Shown: positions 53,740 through 62,982 of the stretch, piece by piece
Layout of the letters: each line of letters begins with the position of its first letter
How positions within the stretch are numbered: the first letter of the stretch is position 1
Assembly: GCA_964521255.1 (NCBI GenBank)
Contig: CAZFRM010000009.1
Span: 62,001-126,000 of the forward strand
Direction: 5' to 3'
DNA length: 64,000 nt
Source of the DNA: ZC4RG29 sp964521255
Lineage (GTDB): Bacteria > Bacteroidota > Bacteroidia > Cytophagales > Cyclobacteriaceae
Position numbers and translations under genes: made by a program
The notes under the pieces: model-generated
The model's database searches: none
What the model was told of the DNA's origin: nothing
What the model saw: only the letters and a program-made list of their open reading frames with translations

Positions 53740-54633
53740 TCAATTGCACAGGCCATGATCATACGTTCTGTAATAGCGCGTTCCGTTAAGATAGGTTTTT
53801 TGGTTAGAAAAACTCAACTGGTAGGTAGTGATAGTGCCGTCGCTGAAGTGTAATTCAAGTATACTATTGCCCGCGCTATCACTGGTAACTTTCCATGTGC
53901 CGGTACCTGATTCCTTTCCTCCGCTGCTTCCGAATGCGCCGCCACTATCCATAGACATACTGTTATTAGTGCTATAGGAAAACTGTTGACTGGAGCATAA
54001 TAAAATTTCTTCGCGGAAACTATACCCGCTGTAGGTACTGTACCCGCCATACGAAGAGCCGCCGCTGTAATTGGATTTCATATACGTAAGCTTTGCACCA
54101 GTTAAGGCGCTTCGCCATTCTGTGGAAACGGCGGACTCTTTCGGTTCACTGAATTTAAGGCTCAACGCTATTTCCTCTGCCAGTTGTTTATACATTGATG
54201 AATAGTGTGCGTCATCCGTTGTAGCCATGATAAGCACTCCCATGCCAAATGGGTTGATAACCCCGACCACGTATGCCTTCACCTTTGTTCCCTGGATGGT
54301 TCCGGAAAATTCAGCTCCGATTCCTTCCGCCCCGACCTGTTGAATGTCACCTGTCCTTTTCAGATCAATTCCCTCGTCTCTGATGCCCTCCTCAGCCAAT
54401 GACCTGAGCGTCGACAATTGAGATTCTTCATGGGGTAATATGATCACCAGGCCTGGCGTTATATCGGAAGCGATCAGGAAGACCTCACCCGATTCCGCAC
54501 CTTTCCATCCGTCCGGTATTGCGAACCTGATTCCGAGGGCCGGGTAATTTACCTCACCTGTTTGTTGTGCTGTACATTTACCTGGCAGGAAGAACATAAG
54601 GATAATAAGAACCAGCAGGGCTTGTGTCTTCAT
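53740..54633 (-). CDS. Exported protein of unknown function with Gly/Ser/Tyr-rich segment
   Basis: 297 residues with a signal peptide (MKTQALLVLIILMFFLPGKCTAQ). An N-terminal domain (about 25-160) has the PsbP/DcrB-like alternation YPALGIRFAIPDGWKGAESGE and VYVVGVINPFGMGVLIMATT. It is followed by a low-complexity tract (YSGGSSYGGYSTYSGYS, about 193-215) and a beta-rich end (GTGTWKVTSDSAGNSILELHF). I recognise the fold style but no named family. It is convergent with the M50 gene and first on the minus strand of this block. Confidence 0.65.
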   Translation of the reverse strand: MKTQALLVLIILMFFLPGKCTAQQTGEVNYPALGIRFAIPDGWKGAESGEVFLIASDITPGLVIILPHEESQLSTLRSLAEEGIRDEGIDLKRTGDIQQVGAEGIGAEFSGTIQGTKVKAYVVGVINPFGMGVLIMATTDDAHYSSMYKQLAEEIALSLKFSEPKESAVSTEWRSALTGAKLTYMKSNYSGGSSYGGYSTYSGYSFREEILLCSSQQFSYSTNNSMSMDSGGAFGSSGGKESGTGTWKVTSDSAGNSILELHFSDGTITTYQLSFSNQKTYLNGTRYYRTYDHGLCN

Positions 54634-54673
54634 CAGCAGTTACCGGTATGGGTTGAATTTTTCGTGTAACAAA

Positions 54674-55984
54674 TCAATCAAGGTACCAGGAGGTATCATT
54701 CTCGACGATACCTGCATAAGCGTTTCCAATAATCCATATTTTATCGTCAAACACAGCCGAAGCATGGTGCGCTTTTATTGAATAGGGAGGTAACACTTTA
54801 GTCCATGCGACACCATCGGCAGTAAACCAAACATCATTGGAATTAAAACCAGCACCGCCAATGACCCACAGCTTATTATCAAAAGTTACAGATGTATGCT
54901 GCTCACGCGATGAAAATGCGTCTTCCGGTGTAACTTCTGTCCACGAAGTGCCATCGGGACTGGACCATACATCGTTCAAAAAGTCACTGCTATTCAAATC
55001 ATAACCCCCGATAACCCACAACTTGTTGTTAAACGCTGCGACCGTATGCCCGGAACGTGCCGCAAATGGTGCCGAAGAAGCGGCTTGCGTCCATGAAAGG
55101 CCATCAGGGCTGAACCATACATCATTTTTTGCCCCGCCATCATATCCACCAACGACCCAGATCTTATTATCGAATACAACAGATGCATGAGCCACCCGGG
55201 GAGAAAATCCCGCGCTGAGGGTTACCGCTTCCCAGTCGGTTCCGTTAGCGCTGGACCACACATCATTTTTCCTGCTAAAGGCATCAGCCTGGCCGCCTAT
55301 AACCCAGATACGGTCATTGAATGAAACACTTGTGTGGAAACGTCTTGCCGGGAACACGTTCGTTGTACTTAGCTTGCTCCATGCCTTTCCGTTAGTGCTC
55401 ACCCATACATCATTTGAGATATTACCCCCACTTTCTCCTCCCATAAGGAACAGCCGCCCCCTGGTAACAGCAAGAGAAGCGCCCCACACGGGAAGAAAAG
55501 GCTCTTTGCCGGCTACCTGGGTAAACAGGATTCCTCGTGTCTGAAAACTGTTGGCCGGGCTGGCGCTGCTTCCGCCCTTTCCATCAGTAGCGATTACTTT
55601 CCATGAATACGTTTCGGCGGTGTACAGTCGCTTGTCAGACTTAAAAGATCTTCCGGGGCCGGAATACAAAAGTGTTTCGGAATTATCTTCGCCCGTAACA
55701 TATAGTTCATACGTTATATCGTCTCCGTCCGGGTCAGTTGATGTCGACCATTCGAAAGCTGGAAATACACTCACCGATGTGGAGGCATCAGCGGGCGCGA
55801 TCAACTCAACAGCGCCGGGACTTTGATTGACCGGTTCAATAGGGTCGTCAACAGGGTCGGGGCTTTGATCGACCGGTACAATCTCTGCTTCACGCCCCTC
55901 ACTGCAGGAGATAAGCAACAATACGCATACAATGCAAAAAAGCTGTATGGTAAAATTCTTTTTCTGTGGAATCCCGATTTTCAT
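54674..55984 (-). CDS. Kelch-repeat lipoprotein with fibronectin-like domain (1)
   Basis: 436 residues. A lipoprotein signal (CIVCVLLLISCSEG) is followed by a fibronectin-III-like domain (about 50-150: PADASTSVSVFPAFEWSTSTDPDG, YSWKVIATDGKGGSSAS) and six Kelch blades with the phrase F.DKIWVIGGYD.....NDVWFSPDGLSWT (about 150-436). It is anchored at the surface or in the periplasm. It is a close relative of the gene at 56221, on the same strand, and an 80-bp remnant of a third relative lies between them. Ends DTSWYLD. Confidence 0.9.
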   Translation of the reverse strand: MKIGIPQKKNFTIQLFCIVCVLLLISCSEGREAEIVPVDQSPDPVDDPIEPVNQSPGAVELIAPADASTSVSVFPAFEWSTSTDPDGDDITYELYVTGEDNSETLLYSGPGRSFKSDKRLYTAETYSWKVIATDGKGGSSASPANSFQTRGILFTQVAGKEPFLPVWGASLAVTRGRLFLMGGESGGNISNDVWVSTNGKAWSKLSTTNVFPARRFHTSVSFNDRIWVIGGQADAFSRKNDVWSSANGTDWEAVTLSAGFSPRVAHASVVFDNKIWVVGGYDGGAKNDVWFSPDGLSWTQAASSAPFAARSGHTVAAFNNKLWVIGGYDLNSSDFLNDVWSSPDGTSWTEVTPEDAFSSREQHTSVTFDNKLWVIGGAGFNSNDVWFTADGVAWTKVLPPYSIKAHHASAVFDDKIWIIGNAYAGIVENDTSWYLD

Positions 55985-56036
55985 ACTGTGTGTTATAGAT
56001 TAAAAATTCTGATTGGTGATACTAAACTGATGTTGT

Positions 56037-56119
56037 TGTACAGTCGCTTGTCAGACTTAAAAGATCTGCCGGAGTCCGAATACAAAAGTGTTTCGGAGTT
56101 TTCTCTGTCTGTAGCTTAT
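56037..56119 (-). pseudogene. Remnant of a third Kelch/fibronectin lipoprotein
   Basis: These 83 bases match 55621-55703, inside the fibronectin-like domain of the Kelch lipoprotein, in the same orientation. On the minus strand they read ETLLYSDSGRSFKSDKRLYN, against ETLLYSGPGRSFKSDKRLYT in the gene. No other part of the protein surrounds it. It marks a duplicated and mostly deleted gene between the two full ones. Confidence 0.8.
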
Positions 56120-56220
56120 CAAAAAGCATAGGATAATGGTTAGTAAAATATTATGGTAATTTTTCATAAAAGATGTGGGTATTTTCAGTTCAATCGACAA
56201 ACCAGACATCATTAAGAATA

Positions 56221-57450
56221 TTACCGGTGGTGCCCTGGCCCCCAAATGATCCACAACTTGTCATCAAGCACTGCGGAGCATGCTATAGCTCTTTTCGGAA
56301 AGGCAGCGGAGGAAGTAACTTCGATCCAGTTGATACCATCTTTTGTGTACCAGATATCATTATTCAGATCACTCTTAAATCCGCTTATCAACCAGATTTT
56401 GCTATCATAGACAATACAAACATGATACTGGCGAGGAAACAACGCAGGAACTTCTTCAGCAGATACTTCCTGCTTCCACTGGATCCCATCGGCACTTGAC
56501 CACACCCCGACCCCTCCGATTACCCAAAGTTTGTTGTTGAACGTTATGACCTTCAGCCCTACTAATAATCCCGTTTTATTCCAGACAGAAGTTGCCGCCT
56601 GTGTCCAGGTGGCACCGTCTTCGCTAAACCAAACATCATTGTTGTATCCAATATCACTGTATCCACCGATTACCCATATTTTATTATCAAACACAGTGGC
56701 TGTGTGGAGAACTGCTTCTGGGAACCCCGCAGCGGGTGTAACTAATTCCCAATTCTTACCCTCTTCACTGGCCCATACATCATTCATTATGCCATCCTCA
56801 CTGATTCCACCAATCACCCACATTTTTCCTTTGAACACGACCGATGCATGGCCACCCCTCCTTTTAAAAGCCGCATCTTTTGCAGCAAGCGTCCATGTAT
56901 TTCCATCGACGCTGGACCACACTTCACTGGTTCTATCCAAACCGTTAGTATTAAATGAACCCCCGATTAACCAAAGCTTGTTGTCAAAGGTGACACAGGA
57001 TCCGTGTAAACGAGGCTTAAATTTTGTATCCGCGGTGACCTGCGATACCAACGCGCCACGCGTATTAAATGAATTGATTTCACTTTCACTGCTTCCGCCG
57101 TTCCCGTCTTTTGCAATGACCTTCCACCGGTATTGTTCATGCAATGAGAATCGCTCATCGGGTGTAAATGAAGTTGCCGGACCGGTATAAATAAGCTCAG
57201 TTGAGTTACCTGCGGGGCCATTATACAATTCGTACGTAACGCGATCACCATCCGGATCATTTGCTGCCGACCACTGGAATGTCAAAAGGGGGGAAATATT
57301 TTCGGAATCCGACGCAGGGGCCGTCAGGTTAACAGCAGAAGGGTTACGATTGGGCTGTACGGGATCTCCATCTCCATTTTCATTGCTGCAACCGGAAATA
57401 CCAACCAGCAGGGCCATAGTGAATAATAGGGCAAGTGCTTTCATGACCAA
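56221..57450 (-). CDS. Kelch-repeat lipoprotein with fibronectin-like domain (2), frameshifted at the end
   Basis: 409 residues with a lipoprotein signal (LLVGISGCSNENG), a fibronectin-like domain (about 30-130) and Kelch blades (NDVWFSEDGATWT type, about 135-400). It is a paralogue of the gene at 54674. The frame ends abruptly as LWIIWGPGHHR. If one base is removed from the AAA at 56244-56246 the reading becomes LWIIGGQGTTGNILNDVWF, the proper last blade, and ends VD at 56190. So the true gene probably spans 56190-57450. Confidence 0.88.
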   Translation of the reverse strand: MVMKALALLFTMALLVGISGCSNENGDGDPVQPNRNPSAVNLTAPASDSENISPLLTFQWSAANDPDGDRVTYELYNGPAGNSTELIYTGPATSFTPDERFSLHEQYRWKVIAKDGNGGSSESEINSFNTRGALVSQVTADTKFKPRLHGSCVTFDNKLWLIGGSFNTNGLDRTSEVWSSVDGNTWTLAAKDAAFKRRGGHASVVFKGKMWVIGGISEDGIMNDVWASEEGKNWELVTPAAGFPEAVLHTATVFDNKIWVIGGYSDIGYNNDVWFSEDGATWTQAATSVWNKTGLLVGLKVITFNNKLWVIGGVGVWSSADGIQWKQEVSAEEVPALFPRQYHVCIVYDSKIWLISGFKSDLNNDIWYTKDGINWIEVTSSAAFPKRAIACSAVLDDKLWIIWGPGHHR

Positions 57451-57599
57451 TTTTACTTTGTTTCAGGTGAGTAAAAATGCCTGATAATGAGCGGCCATGA
57501 ATCCGGTCAAACCCGGATAAATTTTTTTACTGGAAAACCCTGATCACGGGTTACAGCGAAAAATGAAATGATTAAGGTGGAGATTGGAGGGAGAGGAGT

Positions 57600-58241
57600 T
57601 CAATCGACTAATCCTTTTTCAATAGCGATGCGGACAAGCCCTGCGGTATTGCGAACATTGAGTTTTTGCAAAAGATTTTTTCGGTGTGACTCGACCGTTT
57701 TTATGCTGATGAATAGTTTATCGGCTATTTCCTGGGTGGTTTGTTCATTCACAATAAGCCGAATGATTTCCTTTTCGCGTTTGGTCAGCTTTGGCAATAA
57801 CGCAGAGGTTGATCTTCCTTTCTCTTTCATCATGGATGAAAGTAACTTTTCTTTTATGCTCTCAGGAAAGTAAGAACCTCCCTTGTAAAGTGCATGAATA
57901 GCGTTGAGCAGTTTTTCTTTGCCTGTGTTTTTCAGTATGTAACCTTTAGCGCCATTCTTGATCATGCTTGTAATCAAGCCCCCCTCATCATACATCGATA
58001 AAGCCAGTACGGTAACCGTGGGATGCAGCTTTCTGATTTGCTTACAGGTATCCACACCATCCATCAACGGCATGTTAATATCAAGGAGGACAATGTCAGC
58101 TTTTGTATCTTCCAGTATTTTTAACACCTCCAGGCCATTGGTAGCGGTTCCTGCAATCCGGATATCCTGTTCTTCCCGCAAGAGCGAAGTAAGTCCGTCA
58201 ATCATCATTTGGTGGTCATCGGCTATGATAATATTAATCAT
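57600..58241 (-). CDS. NarL/FixJ-type response regulator (LuxR HTH)
   Basis: About 213 residues from the ATG at 58241 (MINIIIADDHQMMIDGLTSL). Earlier in-frame starts reach into the kinase gene. The receiver has the acid pair Asp8/Asp9 and phospho-Asp54 in IVLLDINMPLMDG, Ser in LALSMYD and Lys in GYILKNT. The C-terminal LuxR HTH runs LTKREKEIIRLI to SHRKNLLQKLNVRN. It begins four bases behind the histidine kinase on the same strand and is its likely partner. Confidence 0.95.
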   Translation of the reverse strand: MINIIIADDHQMMIDGLTSLLREEQDIRIAGTATNGLEVLKILEDTKADIVLLDINMPLMDGVDTCKQIRKLHPTVTVLALSMYDEGGLITSMIKNGAKGYILKNTGKEKLLNAIHALYKGGSYFPESIKEKLLSSMMKEKGRSTSALLPKLTKREKEIIRLIVNEQTTQEIADKLFISIKTVESHRKNLLQKLNVRNTAGLVRIAIEKGLVD

Positions 58242-58245
58242 CGCT

Positions 58246-59103
58246 TCATTCGTTTGCGTCATGAACAGGAATGTCAATGTTTATCGTTGTGCCATTTCCG
58301 GGCTGTGACTCAATAGTTAATTCACCGTTGAGGTATTTGACGCGTGATTCCATATTTTTCAAGCCCATGCCTTCTTTCTTTTTCGCTTCCACTACGTCAA
58401 AACCTTTACCATTGTCTTCTATGGTGACGGTCAGGTGTTCTTCATTCTTTGAGAGTTGAATCAGCACTTCAGTGGCCGCGGCATGCTTCACAATATTGTT
58501 CAGCGCTTCCTGAACAAGACGATATACGGTTATTTCCATTACCTCTGTGAGTCGCTTCTCCAATCCAAAGGCATGGAATTCAACTTGTGTCGTTGAGGAA
58601 GTTTCTATTCGTTCACACATATCTTTAAGAGCGGGGATGAGACCGAGTTTGAGCAGGGTACCCGGCATCATGTTGTGCGCGATCTTCCTCACTTCGGAAC
58701 ACGCTTCATCCAGCATTTCATTGGCTCTCCGGTAAACATCCAGCCGTTGCAATTTGTCAATCTCTTCCTGGACGGCGCTGAATTGCATTTGAACACTTGA
58801 AAGCAGCACACCCAGACCGTCGTGAAGGTCCTGGGCAATTCTGCGGCGCTCTACTTCCTGGCCGGTGATCATAGCATCGAGTGCATAGAGTTTTTGATTT
58901 TTTTTCAATTCCTCTAGTTTGCGCCGGTTGATCTCTGCGTCTCGTTGCATGGTTAGCTCACGGTTTTTCATTTTCTGACGGTAATATAGTACGAGTGAAA
59001 AAATCATAAGAACCAGGAGAACCGCGCTGACAGTCAGGAACCATCGTGTTCGTTGTTCTTTTTCCAGTTCGACATTTTGAAAGTCACGTTCTTTATTCAG
59101 CAA
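58246..59103 (-). CDS. Histidine kinase part of a split TPR sensor kinase (HisKA_3)
   Basis: 285 codons open from TTG at 59103, with no ATG before the membrane span (about 22-40). The dimerisation domain has His94 in RRRIAQDLHDGLGVLLSSV, the HisKA_3 motif that pairs with NarL-type regulators. The ATPase domain shows LVQEALNNIVKHA, VTIEDNGKGFD and GMGLKNMESRV. The frame overlaps the TPR gene upstream by seven bases in a different phase. One added base upstream (near 59117) fuses the two into a standard TPR-kinase, so this is probably its C-terminal half. Confidence 0.88.
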   Translation of the reverse strand: MLNKERDFQNVELEKEQRTRWFLTVSAVLLVLMIFSLVLYYRQKMKNRELTMQRDAEINRRKLEELKKNQKLYALDAMITGQEVERRRIAQDLHDGLGVLLSSVQMQFSAVQEEIDKLQRLDVYRRANEMLDEACSEVRKIAHNMMPGTLLKLGLIPALKDMCERIETSSTTQVEFHAFGLEKRLTEVMEITVYRLVQEALNNIVKHAAATEVLIQLSKNEEHLTVTIEDNGKGFDVVEAKKKEGMGLKNMESRVKYLNGELTIESQPGNGTTINIDIPVHDANE

Positions 59104-60248
59104 AACAATTTCCGCTTCTTCCTTTCTGTTTCGTATTGAATCTGCAATTGATTGATGTGCTTCGTGCTCTCTTCGCTTAAAATGCTGTCCTTCACAACTT
59201 CATAAGCCTGGTGATATAACAGGGCATTTTTGAAATCATTCCTGGCGGCGTACGCTTCTGAAAGGCTCTTATTTATATCCATGCGTAAATCCCGGGCGCC
59301 TATATTTTTAGCTATGTCAAGCGCCTCGTGAAGGTGGGCCATTCCTTTATCAGTTAAGCTCATTTTCAGATAAACCCGTCCCATGTTGGAGAGGTTAAGC
59401 GCAGTGGTTCGCTGATCGTTTAATGATCTGCTGATGCTGAGTGCCTGAGAATACAATTGCAATGCTTTTTCATAATCACCTCTCTCACTACTGATGAACC
59501 CGAGTTTTTCCAACACTTCAGCTTTGCCATCATCGTAGTTGATTTCATTGCTGATAGCGAGTGATCGTGACAGGATTGCCTGAGCGCTGTCATAGTTTTG
59601 CATGGCGTTGTAGATGCCGCCGATATTACTTAACGTGTTAGCCTGGTCTCTTTTTTCGTTTAGTTGATAAAAAAGGTACAGTGATTTATAAAAGTATTCC
59701 AGTGATAACTCGTTTTTTTTCTGCGCCGCATAAATATTACCTATGCTGTTGCGTACAGAAGCTTCCGCATATTGATCACCTGCATCTTCATATATTCTGA
59801 GAATTCTGTAATAGATATCGAGGCTCTTATCATAACTTCCGAGAAGGCGATGAATAACGGCAACCTGAAAAAGCGCAGCCGGAAGTGTCAGCGGATTTTT
59901 AGCGTGTTCAAAGTATGCAATGTTTTTGTCAAAGTGATTCAACGCTGAAATATAATTCCCTTCCAGCCGGTCGAGAAGACCTAACATAAAGTGAGCGGAT
60001 GCTTCTCCTTTATCATATCCCGCATGTTGTGCCAGGCGGAATGCACTATCCGCATACAGACGCGCGGCCGTTAAGTTGTGATCTTTTCGCAGGCTGATGT
60101 TGCTGAGCTGGTGGTAAGCATTTACGCGGATTGTATCGCTACCGGTCGTCAAAATTACCTGCCGGAGGCTGTCCTGATCCACAAAGTTTTGTGCTATGGA
60201 AAAATAATCGGGTAGGCAAAACAGAACGATCAGAAAATAATTCTTCAA
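59097..60248 (-). CDS. TPR sensor part of a split histidine kinase
   Basis: 383 residues with a signal peptide (MKNYFLIVLFCLPDYFSIAQ) and about seven TPR units (from about 60 to 345, for example SLEYFYKSLYLFYQLNEKRDQ, ALQLYSQALSISRSLNDQRTT). It ends in a helix, HINQLQIQYETERKKRKLFC, and a stop. In complete TPR-kinases this helix (YETE) runs on into a coiled coil and the membrane span. Inserting one A within GAAAGG near 59117 gives YETERKEEAEIVLLNKERD and joins the frame at 59103. The complete protein would have about 670 residues. Confidence 0.88.
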   Translation of the reverse strand: MKNYFLIVLFCLPDYFSIAQNFVDQDSLRQVILTTGSDTIRVNAYHQLSNISLRKDHNLTAARLYADSAFRLAQHAGYDKGEASAHFMLGLLDRLEGNYISALNHFDKNIAYFEHAKNPLTLPAALFQVAVIHRLLGSYDKSLDIYYRILRIYEDAGDQYAEASVRNSIGNIYAAQKKNELSLEYFYKSLYLFYQLNEKRDQANTLSNIGGIYNAMQNYDSAQAILSRSLAISNEINYDDGKAEVLEKLGFISSERGDYEKALQLYSQALSISRSLNDQRTTALNLSNMGRVYLKMSLTDKGMAHLHEALDIAKNIGARDLRMDINKSLSEAYAARNDFKNALLYHQAYEVVKDSILSEESTKHINQLQIQYETERKKRKLFC

Positions 60249-60447
60249 AGCGAAGGTATTTTGTCAGGTTAATATAGGCACAAAATCCATTAAAAATCTC
60301 TTGATCGAATCCTGATATACCATCTGATTTTATCTTCATGGAAAACCCTGGTGTTTGCCGTTACCGCCACTCACCAAATGTTGGGGATCAGATCACCAGG
60401 GCAGGACTTTAATTGACAGGTTCCATCTCTACCGCAGGATTGTATAG

Positions 60448-61296
60448 TTATATAACGAGATCAAACGGATATTGCAGCCCATTTCCCTTGTTATACAAAG
60501 CCTGCACTTCTGCTGATGTTAACGGGCGATCCCATATTCCTGCTTCGTCAATTTTCCCCCTGAACCATCTGCTTGTAACATAGGCAGTCTGCCAAAGTCT
60601 TGCGTTGCCAATAGTAACCCGACCGTTAGAAAAGGACAGGTTGGAATCCAGGCCGCTGCCCTGAACAGGGTTTGAACCATCAGCAACTCCGTTAATATAC
60701 AATTCTATATCACCGCTGTTGATGACCGCCACAACATGATACCATGTGTTTAATGCAATGCTGGTACTGCTTTCCCTTGACATTACATCTTCAGATCCAT
60801 GGAATGCCCCATTCATTGTGTGATACATGGCCTCCAGCTTGTTATCAGCAAGAAGGGATAGTTTTACTTCTGCTGCTCCGGCAGCCATTGCGCCAATGCC
60901 GCTGTTCATGCCCATAATGTGCATCCAGGGGTTAAGGGCATCGTTGTCGACATCCTCCTGCAGGTAAATCCAGGCCGCCAGCGTGTACGTATTCTTGTCC
61001 CCGCTGTTAATACCGGTTTTTTGAAGATAACGGTCGCTGGTTGTTCCGAAATCAATGGCGTCATTTATTTTTCCTGAAGACGACCACGCCGGGCTGTTTA
61101 CGAGGGTTAGATCCCAGTCACCTGCCGCATCGCCTGCGTCCTGCCCATCCAGTTTCCAATAGGAGATCAGGCCATCCAGTAAGCTTGAGGTTTTATCGTC
61201 AGGCGTGATATTATCTTCTCCACAAGCGCCAATTAAAAATACCAACATCCAGATAGCTGCTACCGGATATGGAAAGTGAAATTTAACTGTTTTCAT
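60448..61296 (-). CDS. LamG-domain lipoprotein (concanavalin A-like)
   Basis: 282 residues. A hydrophobic signal (IWMLVFLIGACGEDN) with lipobox IGAC is followed by a LamG/laminin-G-like domain (about 40-275). Landmarks are ISYWKLDGQDAGDAAGDWDL, TYTLAAWIYLQE, LNTWYHVVAVINSGDIELYING and FRGKIDEAGIWDRPLTSAEV. Such domains bind glycans or proteins. It is a lone gene between two regulators; the role is unknown. Confidence 0.9.
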   Translation of the reverse strand: MKTVKFHFPYPVAAIWMLVFLIGACGEDNITPDDKTSSLLDGLISYWKLDGQDAGDAAGDWDLTLVNSPAWSSSGKINDAIDFGTTSDRYLQKTGINSGDKNTYTLAAWIYLQEDVDNDALNPWMHIMGMNSGIGAMAAGAAEVKLSLLADNKLEAMYHTMNGAFHGSEDVMSRESSTSIALNTWYHVVAVINSGDIELYINGVADGSNPVQGSGLDSNLSFSNGRVTIGNARLWQTAYVTSRWFRGKIDEAGIWDRPLTSAEVQALYNKGNGLQYPFDLVI

Positions 61297-61506
61297 CTTG
61301 ATAAATGTGGTTATAAGTCATGTGCCGGTGTTCTGTTACCGGTTGCTCAAAATTGGCAGGAAGAGTGTCGCCGGGCATCGGTCAATACCCCAATAAAAAA
61401 AATTAAGGGTATACCCTTATATAATCATTTCACATGCAACCGATAATGGTGCATTTTAAATTTAGATGCGTCAGCCCTGGCAGACACGAAGACGAAGGAA
61501 TACCAG

Positions 61507-61554
61507 ATACCTCTGTGTAACTTTGTGCTTCTTCGAGACCTTTGTGCAATAACT
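61507..61554 (+). repeat. 48-bp interspersed repeat, copy 2
   Basis: This 48-base stretch differs from 21865-21912 at four positions only. It lies directly behind the NtrC-type regulator gene (minus strand), within 15 bases of its stop, and is preceded by CACGAAGACGAAGG, similar to the palindrome at 50332. Confidence 0.75.
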
Positions 61555-61566
61555 TCTTTCCGACTT

Positions 61567-62934
61567 TTATATCCCGTGCTTCCTCATCCTTCTATACAAC
61601 GCAGTTCTCGTCATTCCTAACGCTTTGGCTGTTTGGCTTACATTACTTTCATTTTCATCTAAGGATTGCAAAATGAATTGTTTCTCCATTTCATCCATCG
61701 TAAGCGCCTGCATTTCTTTTTTTGGCTGGAAGTTGTTGACACCTATTAACATTTCTGCCGATTGAATTATTTTTTCTTCATTCAATATAACAGCGCGTTC
61801 AATGGCATGTTGCAGCTCGCGAATGTTTCCAGGCCAGTAATACTTTTTCATTTTTGCCATTACTGTCTTGTCGATTTTCATTCCCGAACGTTTATACTTT
61901 TTTCCATACACATTCAGAAAATGATCAGCAAGCAAGGGAATATCATCACTACGTTCGCGCAGTGAAGGGATTCTTATTTCTACTGTGTTAATTCGATAGA
62001 GGAGGTCCTGTCGAAATTTTTTATCGCCCGTCATCTCATTCAGTGGTTGGTTGGTGGCGCTGATGAGACGAACATCAAATGCTATCGGCTTGTTAGAGCC
62101 AACCCGTTGTACTTTTCTTTGCTCAAGTACGGTCAGAAGTTTCGCTTGTAACGGAAGAGAGAGATTGCCGATCTCATCAAGAAAGATTGTTCCTCCGGAG
62201 GCAATTTCAAAACGTCCTGGTTTATCTTGCTTTGCATCAGTGAAGGCGCCTTTCACATGACCGAATAATTCACTTTCAAAAAGTGTTTCTGTAATAGCGC
62301 CAAGGTCAACGCTGATGAAGACATTGTTTCTCCTGTTCGACTTTCGGTGTAAGGCGCGTGCAACTAATTCTTTTCCCGTACCATTTTCGCCGAGGATCAA
62401 GACATCAGCGTCGGTAACAGCAATTCGATCAATCAATTCATGAATACGTTTGATAGCTGGGGATTCTCCAATAAAATCAATGTAATTGATGTCAATGTCA
62501 TCACTCAGCTTTGCTTGCGTTACTTTTAGTTTTTCTACTTCCTTTTTTGACTTCCGTAGTTGAAGGGATGCCATAATGGTACCCAGCAACTTTTGATTTT
62601 TCCACGGTTTGAGAATAAAGTCTGTTGCTCCAAGCTTCATAGCTTTTACAGCAAGATCCACTTCGCCATAAGCGGTGATAAGAATAACCACCGCTTGCGA
62701 ATCAATAGATAAGATTTTGCTTAGCCAATGAAACCCTTCTTCACCATCGTTCACGCCTTTTTTAAAATTCATGTCGAGAAGGATAACATCGAAATCGTGA
62801 TCGTCCAGGAGTTGTGGTATTCGTTCCGGATTTTCTTCAATTTGAACATGAAGGAATTCCTGTTTTAAAAACATGCGAGCGCTTTCCAGCACATCGCGGT
62901 CATCGTCAATTATTAGAATCCTTGCGGTGTTCAT
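61567..62934 (-). CDS. NtrC-family sigma-54-dependent response regulator
   Basis: 455 residues. Receiver domain (1-120) with phospho-Asp54 in VILLDMNFKKG and Lys109 in FILKPW; AAA+ domain (about 153-390) with Walker A GENGTGKE (182-189) and Walker B GGTIFLDE (247-254); Fis-type HTH (about 418-455: FILQSLDENESNVSQTAKAL). The sigma-54 contact loop reads GAFTDA (229-234) where GAFTGA is the norm. The arginine fingers (FRQDLLYR, LRER) are present. No kinase gene is adjacent. It activates sigma-54 promoters elsewhere. Confidence 0.95.
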   Translation of the reverse strand: MNTARILIIDDDRDVLESARMFLKQEFLHVQIEENPERIPQLLDDHDFDVILLDMNFKKGVNDGEEGFHWLSKILSIDSQAVVILITAYGEVDLAVKAMKLGATDFILKPWKNQKLLGTIMASLQLRKSKKEVEKLKVTQAKLSDDIDINYIDFIGESPAIKRIHELIDRIAVTDADVLILGENGTGKELVARALHRKSNRRNNVFISVDLGAITETLFESELFGHVKGAFTDAKQDKPGRFEIASGGTIFLDEIGNLSLPLQAKLLTVLEQRKVQRVGSNKPIAFDVRLISATNQPLNEMTGDKKFRQDLLYRINTVEIRIPSLRERSDDIPLLADHFLNVYGKKYKRSGMKIDKTVMAKMKKYYWPGNIRELQHAIERAVILNEEKIIQSAEMLIGVNNFQPKKEMQALTMDEMEKQFILQSLDENESNVSQTAKALGMTRTALYRRMRKHGI

Positions 62935-62982
62935 AGGGTTAAAATATTAAGTCTTGCCTTATCAGGTTCTATCTTGCTATCC

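Noticed and set aside
56531..57190. Plus-strand frame of 219 codons
   Set aside because: Antisense to the Kelch lipoprotein; repeat pattern arises from the Kelch repeats.
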